A stretch of DNA of 35,605 nt from NCBI GenBank assembly GCA_900550365.1, contig URRR01000027.1, positions 1 through 35,605 of the forward strand. Reading direction: 5' to 3'. This DNA comes from an uncultured Prevotella sp. GTDB lineage: Bacteria > Bacteroidota > Bacteroidia > Bacteroidales > Bacteroidaceae. How positions within the stretch are numbered: the first letter of the stretch is position 1; each line of letters begins with the position of its first letter. The notes under the pieces were generated by a model. That model saw nothing but the letters and a program-made list of their open reading frames with translations. It was not told the origin of the DNA and searched no databases. Below, piece after piece: positions 9,216-15,676 of this stretch. A program made the translations under genes and the position numbers.

Positions 9216-10043
9216 ATGAACAACGTCATACAAGGCACGGTCAGAGAACTTGAACAAAGGTATAAAGCCTTGTCCGACGAAGCTATTATACGGGAGATAA
9301 GAACAGGGAATCACGCAGGTGAGGCCTTGTTCTATCTTCTGTTCGGGAGGTATGCCGGGATGTTGGAGATGATATATAACGTGCAGCCTCTGACGTTGAT
9401 GGACTTCGATGACTTTATGTTGGAACTTGACATTTGCCTGTTCAAAAATGAATGTGGTGCTATTCAACAATTTCTACCAGGTAAGGCATCGTTCAAGACT
9501 TACTTGAGCGCAATAGCCCACAACCTCTTATATGATTTGCGCGATAAGGAACTGCCCACATTGGACATCTTAACTATTTGGAATACCTTGCATGACAATG
9601 ACAACGTCATGGAAGTGATGCTGCTCGTTGATGAAATAAACAATTATCCGAACAAGAATGCGCGTTATGTGTTATTAAAAACCATAGAAGGGTATAAAAG
9701 CAAGGAAATCGCCGTAATGCTTACCAAAAGAAGGCATGAAGAAGGTACGCTGGATGAAAGCGAAGAACTGAAGCCCTCTTACATTGACACCTTACGTTCA
9801 AGAGCGTTGAAAACCATCCGCAAGCGTATTCTTGAGCATGACAAACAGTTTTATGCCGATAGTTGTCCTGCTTGTTCACCTCAACAGGCCCAAGTACATT
9901 CGGGCCTTTACAATTCTGTGGTTGAAGCGTCCATAGCATATTCCATGCAGCCAGCAGAGCCGTTATCAGTCAAGGTCGGCCTGTTCATAAACAATATCAT
10001 GAATCTGTATAATCAAATAATGGAGGAATCTTCGCTTAAATGA
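9216..10043 (+). CDS. Sigma-70-like protein coupled to the VWA gene
   Basis: This 275-residue protein resembles a divergent RNA polymerase sigma factor. Residues about 30-110 look like region 2, ending in ASFKTYLSAIAHNLLYDLRDKE (the FKTWLxxIARN-type motif). Residues about 145-205 look like region 4: ARYVLLKTIEGYKSKEIAVML, then after an acidic insertion DTLRSRALKTIRKRIL, matching the recognition helix and the RArk-Lr pattern. A C-terminal extension (about 206-275) with CPAC has no match I recognise. The extension and the inserted loop are unusual for ECF sigmas. The gene lies one base after the VWA gene; no membrane anti-sigma gene is adjacent. It could be another helix-turn-helix protein. Confidence 0.65.
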   Translation: MNNVIQGTVRELEQRYKALSDEAIIREIRTGNHAGEALFYLLFGRYAGMLEMIYNVQPLTLMDFDDFMLELDICLFKNECGAIQQFLPGKASFKTYLSAIAHNLLYDLRDKELPTLDILTIWNTLHDNDNVMEVMLLVDEINNYPNKNARYVLLKTIEGYKSKEIAVMLTKRRHEEGTLDESEELKPSYIDTLRSRALKTIRKRILEHDKQFYADSCPACSPQQAQVHSGLYNSVVEASIAYSMQPAEPLSVKVGLFINNIMNLYNQIMEESSLK

Positions 10044-10179
10044 TAAACGTAGAGTAAAGTGATGAAGAGACAATGATGAGCACGATCTTGATTTAATAGA
10101 GTATGGGAGACTGGAAGTATAAAAGCCCAAAGTAATTACGGCATATTTTTCATTTGAGAATATGGATGTAAGAGAGTAA

Positions 10180-10332
10180 AAAGGAAAATGCTTATTAGTG
10201 TTCAAGAATTGGTTATTCGTGCAATGTAATCAGTATTACAACGATTATAAGGTAGTGCAGATTAAAGGATGTGAAAGAATCGTCAAGGACGGTGGTGGCT
10301 TGAATTGTATTAGTTGGAATATTCTTGCATAA
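10180..10332 (+). pseudogene. Decayed C-terminus of a PAD/agmatine-deiminase family gene
   Basis: Between the sigma-like gene and yaaA is a 402-base gap with no intact gene. In one frame the last 50 codons read as a plausible protein end: QYYNDYKVVQIKG, then CERIVKDGGGLNCISWNI. The GGGLNC segment resembles the GGxHC active-site cysteine motif at the C-terminus of agmatine and Porphyromonas-type peptidylarginine deiminases, with Asn in place of the usual His. The same frame continues upstream (KPKVITAYFSFENMDVRE) but is broken by stop codons near 10119 and 10177. I read it as a gene remnant; the family assignment rests on one motif. Confidence 0.4.
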
Positions 10333-10445
10333 AATAAAAAAACAGAAAGGATGTTTTCTATATTATTAGATGTGTTGACTGAAGCCTACGTAAAGGTATG
10401 GTGAGAGAAACAATAATTGATTATAACATTATTAAGAAATAACCA

Positions 10446-11219
10446 ATGCAGATACTCCTTGCTTGTGCCAAAACGATGCACGATGATGTTAAGACCGAAT
10501 TGTTGCTGTCAACACCCAAATTTCAGCAACAGGCTGACGGCTTTGCACGTGATATGATGCGGTATGACGTTGACACCATCGCCGGAATGCTGGGCTGCAG
10601 CCATCAGATTGCAGCTCAGAATAAGTTACGTTTCATGAGCTTTTTCGATGATGACAATCATAAGTTGCCGGCTATTCTTGCTTACTATGGTCAGGCCTAC
10701 AAACACTTAAAAGCCGAAACCATGACAGATGATGATTTGCTATTTGCAAGTCAACATTTGTGGATTACCTCGTTTCTCTATGGCTTGCTTCGTCCGCTCG
10801 ACGGCATCCGTCCCTACAGGATGGAGGGTAAGGTTACGCTCCCGTATGCTGACGGTGAAAGCCTTTTCGACTTCTGGAAGCCATATTTGACAGACGCTCT
10901 AATTAATAGCGTAAAAGCAGATGATGGCGTTCTCGTTCATTTGGCAACAGAAGAGTTTCAACGTATGTTTGATTGGAAACGTGTCTGCGGTGAGGTTCAT
11001 GTCGTACAGCCGCTTTTCTATGTCCGCAAGGGTGATGACTTAAAGATGCAGGCTGTATGGGCGAAAACATGTCGAGGAGCCATGACCCGTTACATTATTG
11101 ACCGTCGCATTACGACAACCGGGGAACTTTTAGGCTTCAGTTACGAGGGCTTTGAGTATGACCCACACATAGGTGAAGCCGATTTTCCACATTTTATCAG
11201 GCAATATGTGAGTTTGTGA
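10446..11219 (+). CDS. yaaA: YaaA family peroxide-stress protein (DUF328)
   Basis: The 257-residue protein has typical YaaA features: the N-terminal MQILLACAKTM in place of LSPAKTL, the central block FLYGLLRPLDGIRPYRME, and the C-terminal KTCRGAMTRYIIDRR and LGFSYEGFEYD. In E. coli YaaA lowers intracellular free iron and protects DNA during hydrogen peroxide stress. It is cytoplasmic, with no signal or membrane segment. No TAnnTTTG box is visible just upstream, so its promoter may be atypical. It is followed by the repeat-rich element A. Confidence 0.9.
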   Translation: MQILLACAKTMHDDVKTELLLSTPKFQQQADGFARDMMRYDVDTIAGMLGCSHQIAAQNKLRFMSFFDDDNHKLPAILAYYGQAYKHLKAETMTDDDLLFASQHLWITSFLYGLLRPLDGIRPYRMEGKVTLPYADGESLFDFWKPYLTDALINSVKADDGVLVHLATEEFQRMFDWKRVCGEVHVVQPLFYVRKGDDLKMQAVWAKTCRGAMTRYIIDRRITTTGELLGFSYEGFEYDPHIGEADFPHFIRQYVSL

Positions 11220-11364
11220 TAATGAAAGATGAAATGCTTTCTTTGACTGTAAGGCGGAGACTTTACCGGCATATCAGCAAGGAAAAGGCAGGCATCTGTA
11301 ACTTTTTTATGAATTCATCTTATGCCGAACTCGTGTCATAACTTGTTTGACAGCTTTTCAAGAG

Positions 11365-11775
11365 AGGTTCATCCGCAGTTCAGGTGTACAATATTTCAAG
11401 ACGAACCAGCCTGCATGGGTGTCATCAACGGCCCGTAAAGTATGCAGTACGGATAACAGATAAAAATTTTTTTGATTTCATCTCTCATCTGTCACTTTTC
11501 CTGCATATAGCGCTGACTATCAGGTAGTTGGCCGGTGACAGATATAAAATACATCTGTCACTGCACTGTCAGCGGAAAACAAATGCGCCTTGCAGACATG
11601 TGACAGATCCGGAAACATCTATCACAACATAACCGGCTGAAAATAAATGAGTTATAAAGAAAAGTGACAGATGAGAGATGTTTTCTGAAAATAAAATAAC
11701 TGTAATGACCTTATAGTCTGTCTTATTGCTCACATTCATATTCCTGGCATTATGCACCAGAACTGCGGATGAATT
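11365..11775. mobile_element. MITE-like element A (about 410 bp)
   Basis: The ends are imperfect inverted repeats: left GGTTCATCCGCAGTTCAGGT (from 11366) and right, reversed, TTCATCCGCAGTTCTGGTGC (ending near 11773). The element is flanked by a direct repeat TTTCAAGAG at 11356-11364 and 11774-11782, a likely target duplication. It contains no plausible transposase, so it would be non-autonomous. It also encloses the nested hairpins at 11479-11680. A second copy with related termini is element B at 22461-22757. Confidence 0.6.
11479..11680. repeat. Nested inverted repeats with six GTGACAGAT copies
   Basis: A perfect 22-bp inverted repeat has arms at 11479-11500 and 11659-11680. Between them are two smaller hairpins: GTGACAGAT at 11535-11543 with ATCTGTCAC at 11553-11561, and GTGACAGAT at 11600-11608 with ATCTATCAC at 11617-11625. 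All six arms share the same 9-base core (one copy with one change). A short minus-strand frame across it (11569-11757) has no supporting features. Confidence 0.75.
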
Positions 11776-11781
11776 TCAAGA

Positions 11782-11861
11782 GGCCGTCTTTTAGCTTGTA
11801 AAAGACGGCCTTTTACAAGCTAAAAGACGGCAAATCGCGAACCAAAAGACCGTTAATTGGC
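11782..11861. repeat. Family II hairpin repeat, copy 1
   Basis: Units built on GCCGTCTTTTAGCTTGTAAA and its complement are arranged head to head, so several hairpins can form. Related copies lie at 23843-23938, 29211-29315 and 34535-34646. It directly abuts the right end of element A. Confidence 0.7.
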
Positions 11862-11916
11862 AGTGTGCTGATAATCACGGATATGTCGAGAGCATATTTT
11901 TTAGAAAAAAGTTGCT

Positions 11917-11924
11917 TATCTTTG
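11917..11924 (+). promoter_or_regulatory. -7 box of the DUF4252/sigma cassette
   Basis: The sequence TATCTTTG matches TAnnTTTG. The leader to 12048 is about 115 bases and contains a perfect 8-bp hairpin, CCTGATGA (11964-11971) with TCATCAGG (11982-11989). Confidence 0.6.
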
Positions 11925-12047
11925 TAACAAAATCAAATCATCTTACGTCTGGATAGTAGAAAGCCTGATGAAGGCAGCCTGTCATCAGGGATGCTGAAAA
12001 TGAGGTGAGACAAGAATCATTTAATCATAAAATAAAAGACAACTGAA

Positions 12048-12524
12048 ATGAAAAAACTGTTTATTTTTATTGTCATGGCAGCTCTTTGCCATGCTGTGCA
12101 GGCCAAGACGGCTGAAGAGACAATCAACGAAATCAAGGCTGAGACAGGCGCCATGGTGGTAACCTTTGACAAGGAAATGCTAAAAAAACAGCTCGGTAAC
12201 GACGGTGACATTCCCAACGAGGTACTTGAGTCTGTTGACAACGGTACGGTACTGATACTTGAGGAAATGACTGACAAAAAGAAAGACGTGTTCGAGAGCA
12301 AGGTGGACGGACTTACTTCTGCTGACGGTTACGAGCAGCTTGTATCAGTGTTCGACGACAGTGACAAGGTGAAAATTCTTGGCCGTAAGGACGGTGACGT
12401 GATAAAAGAGCTGCTTATCATCGTGTCTGACAATGAGGACTGCCTCATAGTGCTGCTCAACGGCAATATTAAGGTTGAGGATTTAGGCAAGTTGGTGAAC
12501 GATAAGACTATCAATGTAGGCTGA
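12048..12524 (+). CDS. DUF4252 domain protein, exported
   Basis: This 158-residue protein starts with a signal peptide, MKKLFIFIVMAALCHAVQA, so it is periplasmic or secreted. The mature part has the DUF4252 pattern, including a C-terminal block (ELLIIVSDNEDCLIVLLNGN, then IKVEDLGKL) that aligns with the second DUF4252 gene of this cassette. The function of the family is unknown. It commonly sits beside ECF sigma genes in Bacteroidetes, as here: the sigma gene starts 49 bases later. An extracytoplasmic effector or sensor of that pathway is my inference. Confidence 0.8.
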   Translation: MKKLFIFIVMAALCHAVQAKTAEETINEIKAETGAMVVTFDKEMLKKQLGNDGDIPNEVLESVDNGTVLILEEMTDKKKDVFESKVDGLTSADGYEQLVSVFDDSDKVKILGRKDGDVIKELLIIVSDNEDCLIVLLNGNIKVEDLGKLVNDKTINVG

Positions 12525-12573
12525 CATACGGCATGATGCAGTCTGACGTAACTCACGAAATACCACCTCTACA

Positions 12574-13086
12574 ATGACGGGCGACGAATTCAAACAGCGC
12601 TTCATGCCGTACAGTCACAAGCTGTACGGCGTGGCTCTTGCCCTGGCCGGCAGCGCTCAGGAGGCTGAGGACATAGTGCAGGACGCATACATGAGGCTGT
12701 GGACACGGCGTGACAGGATGCCGCAGACGGTCAGTGACGAGGCATATTGCGTGGCCGTGGTAAAGAATGTGTGTTACGACAGACTGCGTGGCGCCCATAT
12801 CCATGCTGATAGTAACCTTGACTCCACTGAACGTTTACCGTCAGCCAAGGATGTGGCGGCCGAAGTAGAGAACCGTAACCTTGCCGAGATAATGCGCAGA
12901 TGTATCAGCCGTCTGCCCGAACTGCAGCGCCGGCTCATCACGATGCGTGACATTGATGGAGCCGAATATGACGACATAGCCCGTGTTACGGGGCTGAGCA
13001 TGGTCAATATACGTGTGACCTTGAGCCGTGCGAGAAAGACTTTGCGTGAACAATTCAACGAGATAAGAAATTATGGAACCAAGTGA
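12574..13086 (+). CDS. ECF-type RNA polymerase sigma factor
   Basis: This 170-residue sigma-70 protein has only regions 2 and 4, as in extracytoplasmic-function sigmas. Region 2 is seen in GSAQEAEDIVQDAYMRLWTR (about 26-45) and AVVKNVCYDRLR. Region 4 is seen in SRLPELQRRLITMRDIDG, YDDIARVTGLSMVNIRVTLS and RARKTLRE (about 112-160). It would direct RNA polymerase to a small regulon under control of the overlapping downstream gene. The last 14 bases overlap that gene, indicating translational coupling. Confidence 0.95.
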   Translation: MTGDEFKQRFMPYSHKLYGVALALAGSAQEAEDIVQDAYMRLWTRRDRMPQTVSDEAYCVAVVKNVCYDRLRGAHIHADSNLDSTERLPSAKDVAAEVENRNLAEIMRRCISRLPELQRRLITMRDIDGAEYDDIARVTGLSMVNIRVTLSRARKTLREQFNEIRNYGTK

Positions 13087-13603
13087 AATAAAAAGACTGC
13101 TGTCTAAATATTATGACGGACTTACTTCAGAAGAGGAGGAACGCACGCTGGAGCGCTTTTTCAGAAGTGAGGACGTGCCTGCTGAACTGAAGGACGAGCA
13201 GGCGTTTTTCACTCGTCTGCACAGTCTGAATGCCACTGCCGGCGTGCCCGAAGGTTTTGACGAACGGCTTGACCGGCTGATTGACGGCCTGGCGGCAGGC
13301 GAGAGCCGCCCCGTGGCAAAGACCGTGCCGCTGCGCCGCAGACTGAGATACGTAGCCGGCATAGCGGCCAGCGTGATGCTTGTAGCGTCGGTTGGTTTCG
13401 GTCTGATTAACCGTGCCGATAGTGCGGACATGGTTCATGCTGACGACAGGATAGCCCTGGCGCAGGCTCAGCAGGCCATTCTCGACTTCTCGCTGACCCT
13501 GAACAAGGGGCTTGACCAAATGGAGACAGCCAGCCGGGAGACTGCGGCTATCAGCGAGAAAATAAACAAGAGTTTTGTAAAAGCTAAAATCCACATAAGA
13601 TGA
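13073..13603 (+). CDS. Anti-sigma-like single-pass membrane protein
   Basis: This 176-residue protein has a cytoplasmic N-terminal region of about 90 residues rich in charge (KRLLSKYYDGLTSEEEERTL), a basic stretch (PLRRRLRY), one membrane helix about 92-112 (VAGIAASVMLVASVGFGLI) and a periplasmic tail of about 60 residues predicted helical. The layout and its 14-base overlap with the sigma gene are typical of anti-sigma partners; the YYDGLTSEEEE start is common in Bacteroidetes examples. No zinc-binding HxxxCxxC motif is visible, so it is not of the ZAS class. It overlaps the next gene by 4 bases. Confidence 0.75.
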   Translation: MEPSEIKRLLSKYYDGLTSEEEERTLERFFRSEDVPAELKDEQAFFTRLHSLNATAGVPEGFDERLDRLIDGLAAGESRPVAKTVPLRRRLRYVAGIAASVMLVASVGFGLINRADSADMVHADDRIALAQAQQAILDFSLTLNKGLDQMETASRETAAISEKINKSFVKAKIHIR

Positions 13604-14052
13604 GACACCTTATATTATTAATCTTTGTGGCCGTCTGCACAGTAAGTGCACCGGCTCAGGAATCGTTTATCGACAAACTTGGCAATATAAAGGGCGTAAG
13701 CTCGGTGTATGTAACCAAGTCGTTGTTGAGCATGATGCCCGACGCTGCCGGCAGCGGGCAGAATTTCGGTGCTGTGGCCGACAAGTTAGACGACATCCAG
13801 ATTCTCAACTCTGAGAGCCGTCAGGCCGCCAAGGCCCTGCGCGAGGGATGCCTGCAGATAATACGTAACGGCAAATATAAAAAACTGATGAACGTCAATG
13901 ACAGCGGCGAGCAGTCAGGCATTTACATGAAAACATACTCTAAGAATAAGCATAGGTATGTAATGCTGACCGTTGAAAGTGAGGAGGTGAACGTTATCGT
14001 GTTCACCGGCAACCTGACGCTGAACGACATAAAAAAGGTAATAGGTAACTGA
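13600..14052 (+). CDS. Second DUF4252 domain protein, exported
   Basis: This 150-residue protein begins with a signal peptide, MRHLILLIFVAVCTVSAPAQ. The mature part contains GVSSVYVTKSLLSMMPD, LDDIQILNSES and the C-terminal VNVIVFTGNLTLNDIKKVIG, typical of DUF4252. It overlaps the anti-sigma-like gene by ATGA and is followed by a strong hairpin, so it closes the operon. With the DUF4252 gene at 12048 it brackets the sigma and anti-sigma pair. Its function is unknown; a shared envelope role with its paralogue is likely. Confidence 0.85.
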   Translation: MRHLILLIFVAVCTVSAPAQESFIDKLGNIKGVSSVYVTKSLLSMMPDAAGSGQNFGAVADKLDDIQILNSESRQAAKALREGCLQIIRNGKYKKLMNVNDSGEQSGIYMKTYSKNKHRYVMLTVESEEVNVIVFTGNLTLNDIKKVIGN

Positions 14053-14063
14053 CCGTCATGGCG

Positions 14064-14096
14064 TCGGCCGGGCAGAGCTGCCCGGCCGATACTTTT
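14064..14096 (+). terminator. Terminator of the DUF4252/sigma cassette
   Basis: A perfect 11-bp GC-rich stem, TCGGCCGGGCA (14064-14074) with TGCCCGGCCGA (14079-14089), has a 4-base loop and is followed by TACTTTT. It begins 12 bases after the stop codon. Confidence 0.75.
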
Positions 14097-14176
14097 CCCG
14101 CCCGCGTATCGCCATGCTCAACCGTTAAATTGCTACAAAATATGTGACGAAATGTATGAATTTCGTAATAAAGATG

Positions 14177-14184
14177 TAACTTTG
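14177..14184 (+). promoter_or_regulatory. -7 box of the CDP-alcohol transferase gene
   Basis: TAACTTTG matches TAnnTTTG and leaves a leader of about 35 bases before the ATG at 14225. Confidence 0.6.
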
Positions 14185-14224
14185 CAGCCAATATAAAGAA
14201 CGGAATAGTTTTGACGATTTAACA

Positions 14225-14905
14225 ATGGGAAAGGAAACTTCGGAGAGAATACAGACGTCGCTCCTCAACGCGGCCGAAAAGAAAGTGCTGGTGTGGATGG
14301 CCGAGAGGCTGCCGGGCTGGGTGACGTCTGACATGCTGACTTACCTTGGCGTGGCCGGTGCGGTGATATGTGCCGTAGGCTTTATCCTCGGTAATGTTGA
14401 TATCAACTGGCTCTGGCTGTCGTCTGCCGGACTCGTGCTCAACTGGTTCGGTGACAGTCTTGACGGCACGGTGGCGCGTGTGCGCAAGGCCCAGCGCCCG
14501 GTTTACGGCTTTTTTATCGACCATACGCTTGACGCTGTAACGATATGCATCATGTGTATCGGCGCCGGCCTGTCGCCTATGTTCAGGTTCGGCGTGGTGA
14601 TGCTGGTGCTTGCCGGATACCTGACGTTGTCAATCTATACTTATATCGGAGCCATACTTAAGGGCGAGTTCAGGCTGACTTACAGCAGTTTCGGCCCTAC
14701 GGAGTTCCGCCTCGTGGTGATTGTGCTCAACACGCTGTTTATGTACACGTCGTGGGCTGACGACAGTTACTGCGTTTATGGTTTCAGGTTCGGTGTGTTT
14801 GACGTGCTCGCATTGGCCATAGCCGTGTTCCTGTTCGTTGCTTACTTCGTGCAGTTCGCGAAGGACAAGAAGATTCTGGCGGAGCAAGACCCATTGAAAA
14901 AGTGA
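14225..14905 (+). CDS. CDP-alcohol phosphatidyltransferase family membrane protein
   Basis: This 226-residue inner-membrane enzyme carries the complete family signature in DSLDGTVARVRKAQ (77-90) followed by GFFIDHTLD (95-103): the four aspartates at 77, 80, 99 and 103, and the DGxxAR block. Such enzymes transfer a phosphatidyl or similar group from a CDP-alcohol to an alcohol acceptor. There are about five to six hydrophobic segments. The acceptor (glycerol phosphate, inositol or another polyol) cannot be read from sequence. The GtrA-like and glycosyltransferase-containing genes downstream suggest a role in an envelope lipid or glycolipid, which is inference. Confidence 0.9.
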   Translation: MGKETSERIQTSLLNAAEKKVLVWMAERLPGWVTSDMLTYLGVAGAVICAVGFILGNVDINWLWLSSAGLVLNWFGDSLDGTVARVRKAQRPVYGFFIDHTLDAVTICIMCIGAGLSPMFRFGVVMLVLAGYLTLSIYTYIGAILKGEFRLTYSSFGPTEFRLVVIVLNTLFMYTSWADDSYCVYGFRFGVFDVLALAIAVFLFVAYFVQFAKDKKILAEQDPLKK

Positions 14906-14908
14906 GAA

Positions 14909-15029
14909 GGTGAGAAGTTGAGAGAGTGAGAAGTTGAGATTAATTCACATAATCGGGTTGTGAGGTTACCGGGTTATCAGGTTGTCAGGTTAAAACCGCG
15001 GACCTTTAAACCCTAAAACCTTCAATTCA
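14909..15029. repeat. Simple-sequence spacer (GAGAAGTTGAGA and GGTTATCAGGTT units)
   Basis: Two kinds of imperfect short tandem units follow the CDP-alcohol transferase gene: AGAAGTTGAGA-like and then GGTTxxCGGGTTATCAGGTT-like, ending in CTAAAACCTTC. It resembles the spacers at 20859-21075 and 33566-33680 and codes for nothing recognisable. Confidence 0.55.
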
Positions 15030-15093
15030 TATGGCTATGACTTCTAACGCCCGCGGGGCGTGATAACTTCTTTAACTTCTCTAAATTCTTTTA
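15030..15093 (+). repeat. Family I repeat, copy 1
   Basis: It contains GACTTCTAACGCCCGCGG followed by GGCGTGATAACTTCTTT. The core ACGCCC-GCG-GGGCGT is a short hairpin, followed by TTTAACTTCTCTAA units. Copies on the same strand lie at 15585-15669, 29148-29213 and 29485-29549. It ends just before the start of the GtrA-like gene. Confidence 0.75.
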
Positions 15094-15098
15094 AAGAT

Positions 15099-15527
15099 AT
15101 GTTGCGCTATATAGAATTTGTGGTAAGCAGGCTGTTCGGCACCGGTGTGGATACGCTGGTGCTTTGGCTTTGTTCGGCCTATGTGTTTGATACGTATTGG
15201 GGTGACTACATCGTGTCGCCGATAATCTCGTTCGAGTTCGCGGTGATGAGTAATTTTCTATGCTCTTACTGCTGGATATGGAAGAGCCGCATCGAGAACC
15301 GTTGCGCCGCCGACTTCTGGCAGCGCTTCGTGGTGTTCAATCTGTCATCGGCATTAGGTTTTGTGGTGAAGATGCTCTTCCTCCTTCTGTTTGAAAAGAT
15401 ATTCGGCTGGAGCGTGGTGTGGTGTAATCTTGCCGCTCTGCTCATATCCGGACTGTTCAACTATTTCATGGCTGAAGCCGTAGTGTTCGGCAAGAAGGCC
15501 GTTGTGAGAGTGAAGGGAAGAAAGTGA
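15099..15527 (+). CDS. GtrA-like family membrane protein
   Basis: This 142-residue protein has four predicted membrane segments and the GtrA-like pattern: an N-terminal RYIEFVVSRLFGTGVDTLVLW, FEFAVMSNFLCSYCWIW, FVVFNLSSALGFVVKMLF and a C-terminal NYFMAEAVVFG. GtrA-like proteins are thought to help move lipid-linked sugars across the inner membrane. I start at MLRYIEFVV (15099) because the 13 extra codons back to 15060 come from the family I repeat and spell LTSLNSF-type sequence. It lies between a CDP-alcohol transferase and a glycosyltransferase fusion, which fits envelope glycan assembly. Confidence 0.85.
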   Translation: MLRYIEFVVSRLFGTGVDTLVLWLCSAYVFDTYWGDYIVSPIISFEFAVMSNFLCSYCWIWKSRIENRCAADFWQRFVVFNLSSALGFVVKMLFLLLFEKIFGWSVVWCNLAALLISGLFNYFMAEAVVFGKKAVVRVKGRK

Positions 15528-15584
15528 AATTAATTCACAAATCTAAATACATAATTCATGATTGGCAGATGAGAGGTGAAGCAT

Positions 15585-15669
15585 ATGGCTTTGACTTCTA
15601 ACGAACGGAGCGAGTGATAACGTCTAAAACTTCTCTAACTACTTACTCCTTTAACTTCTCTAAATGCTT
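15585..15669 (+). repeat. Family I repeat, copy 2 (diverged core)
   Basis: It reads GGCTTTGACTTCTAACG, then AACGGAGCGAGTGATAACG, then ACTTCTCTAACTAC-type units. The hairpin core is changed compared with copies 1, 3 and 4. It ends a few bases before the start codon of the fusion gene and generates a false upstream start at 15614. Confidence 0.65.
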
Positions 15670-15676
15670 AAAAAAC

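Noticed and set aside
11569..11757. Minus-strand 62-residue open frame in element A
   Set aside because: It runs through inverted repeats and has no ribosome site or known motif.
11964..11989. Riboswitch in the leader of the DUF4252 cassette
   Set aside because: Only a single 8-bp hairpin is seen, with no alternative pairing or terminator.
15614..15676. Upstream start codon of the fusion gene at 15614
   Set aside because: The codons come from the family I repeat, with Ser/Thr-rich sequence that does not resemble a glycosyltransferase N-terminus.
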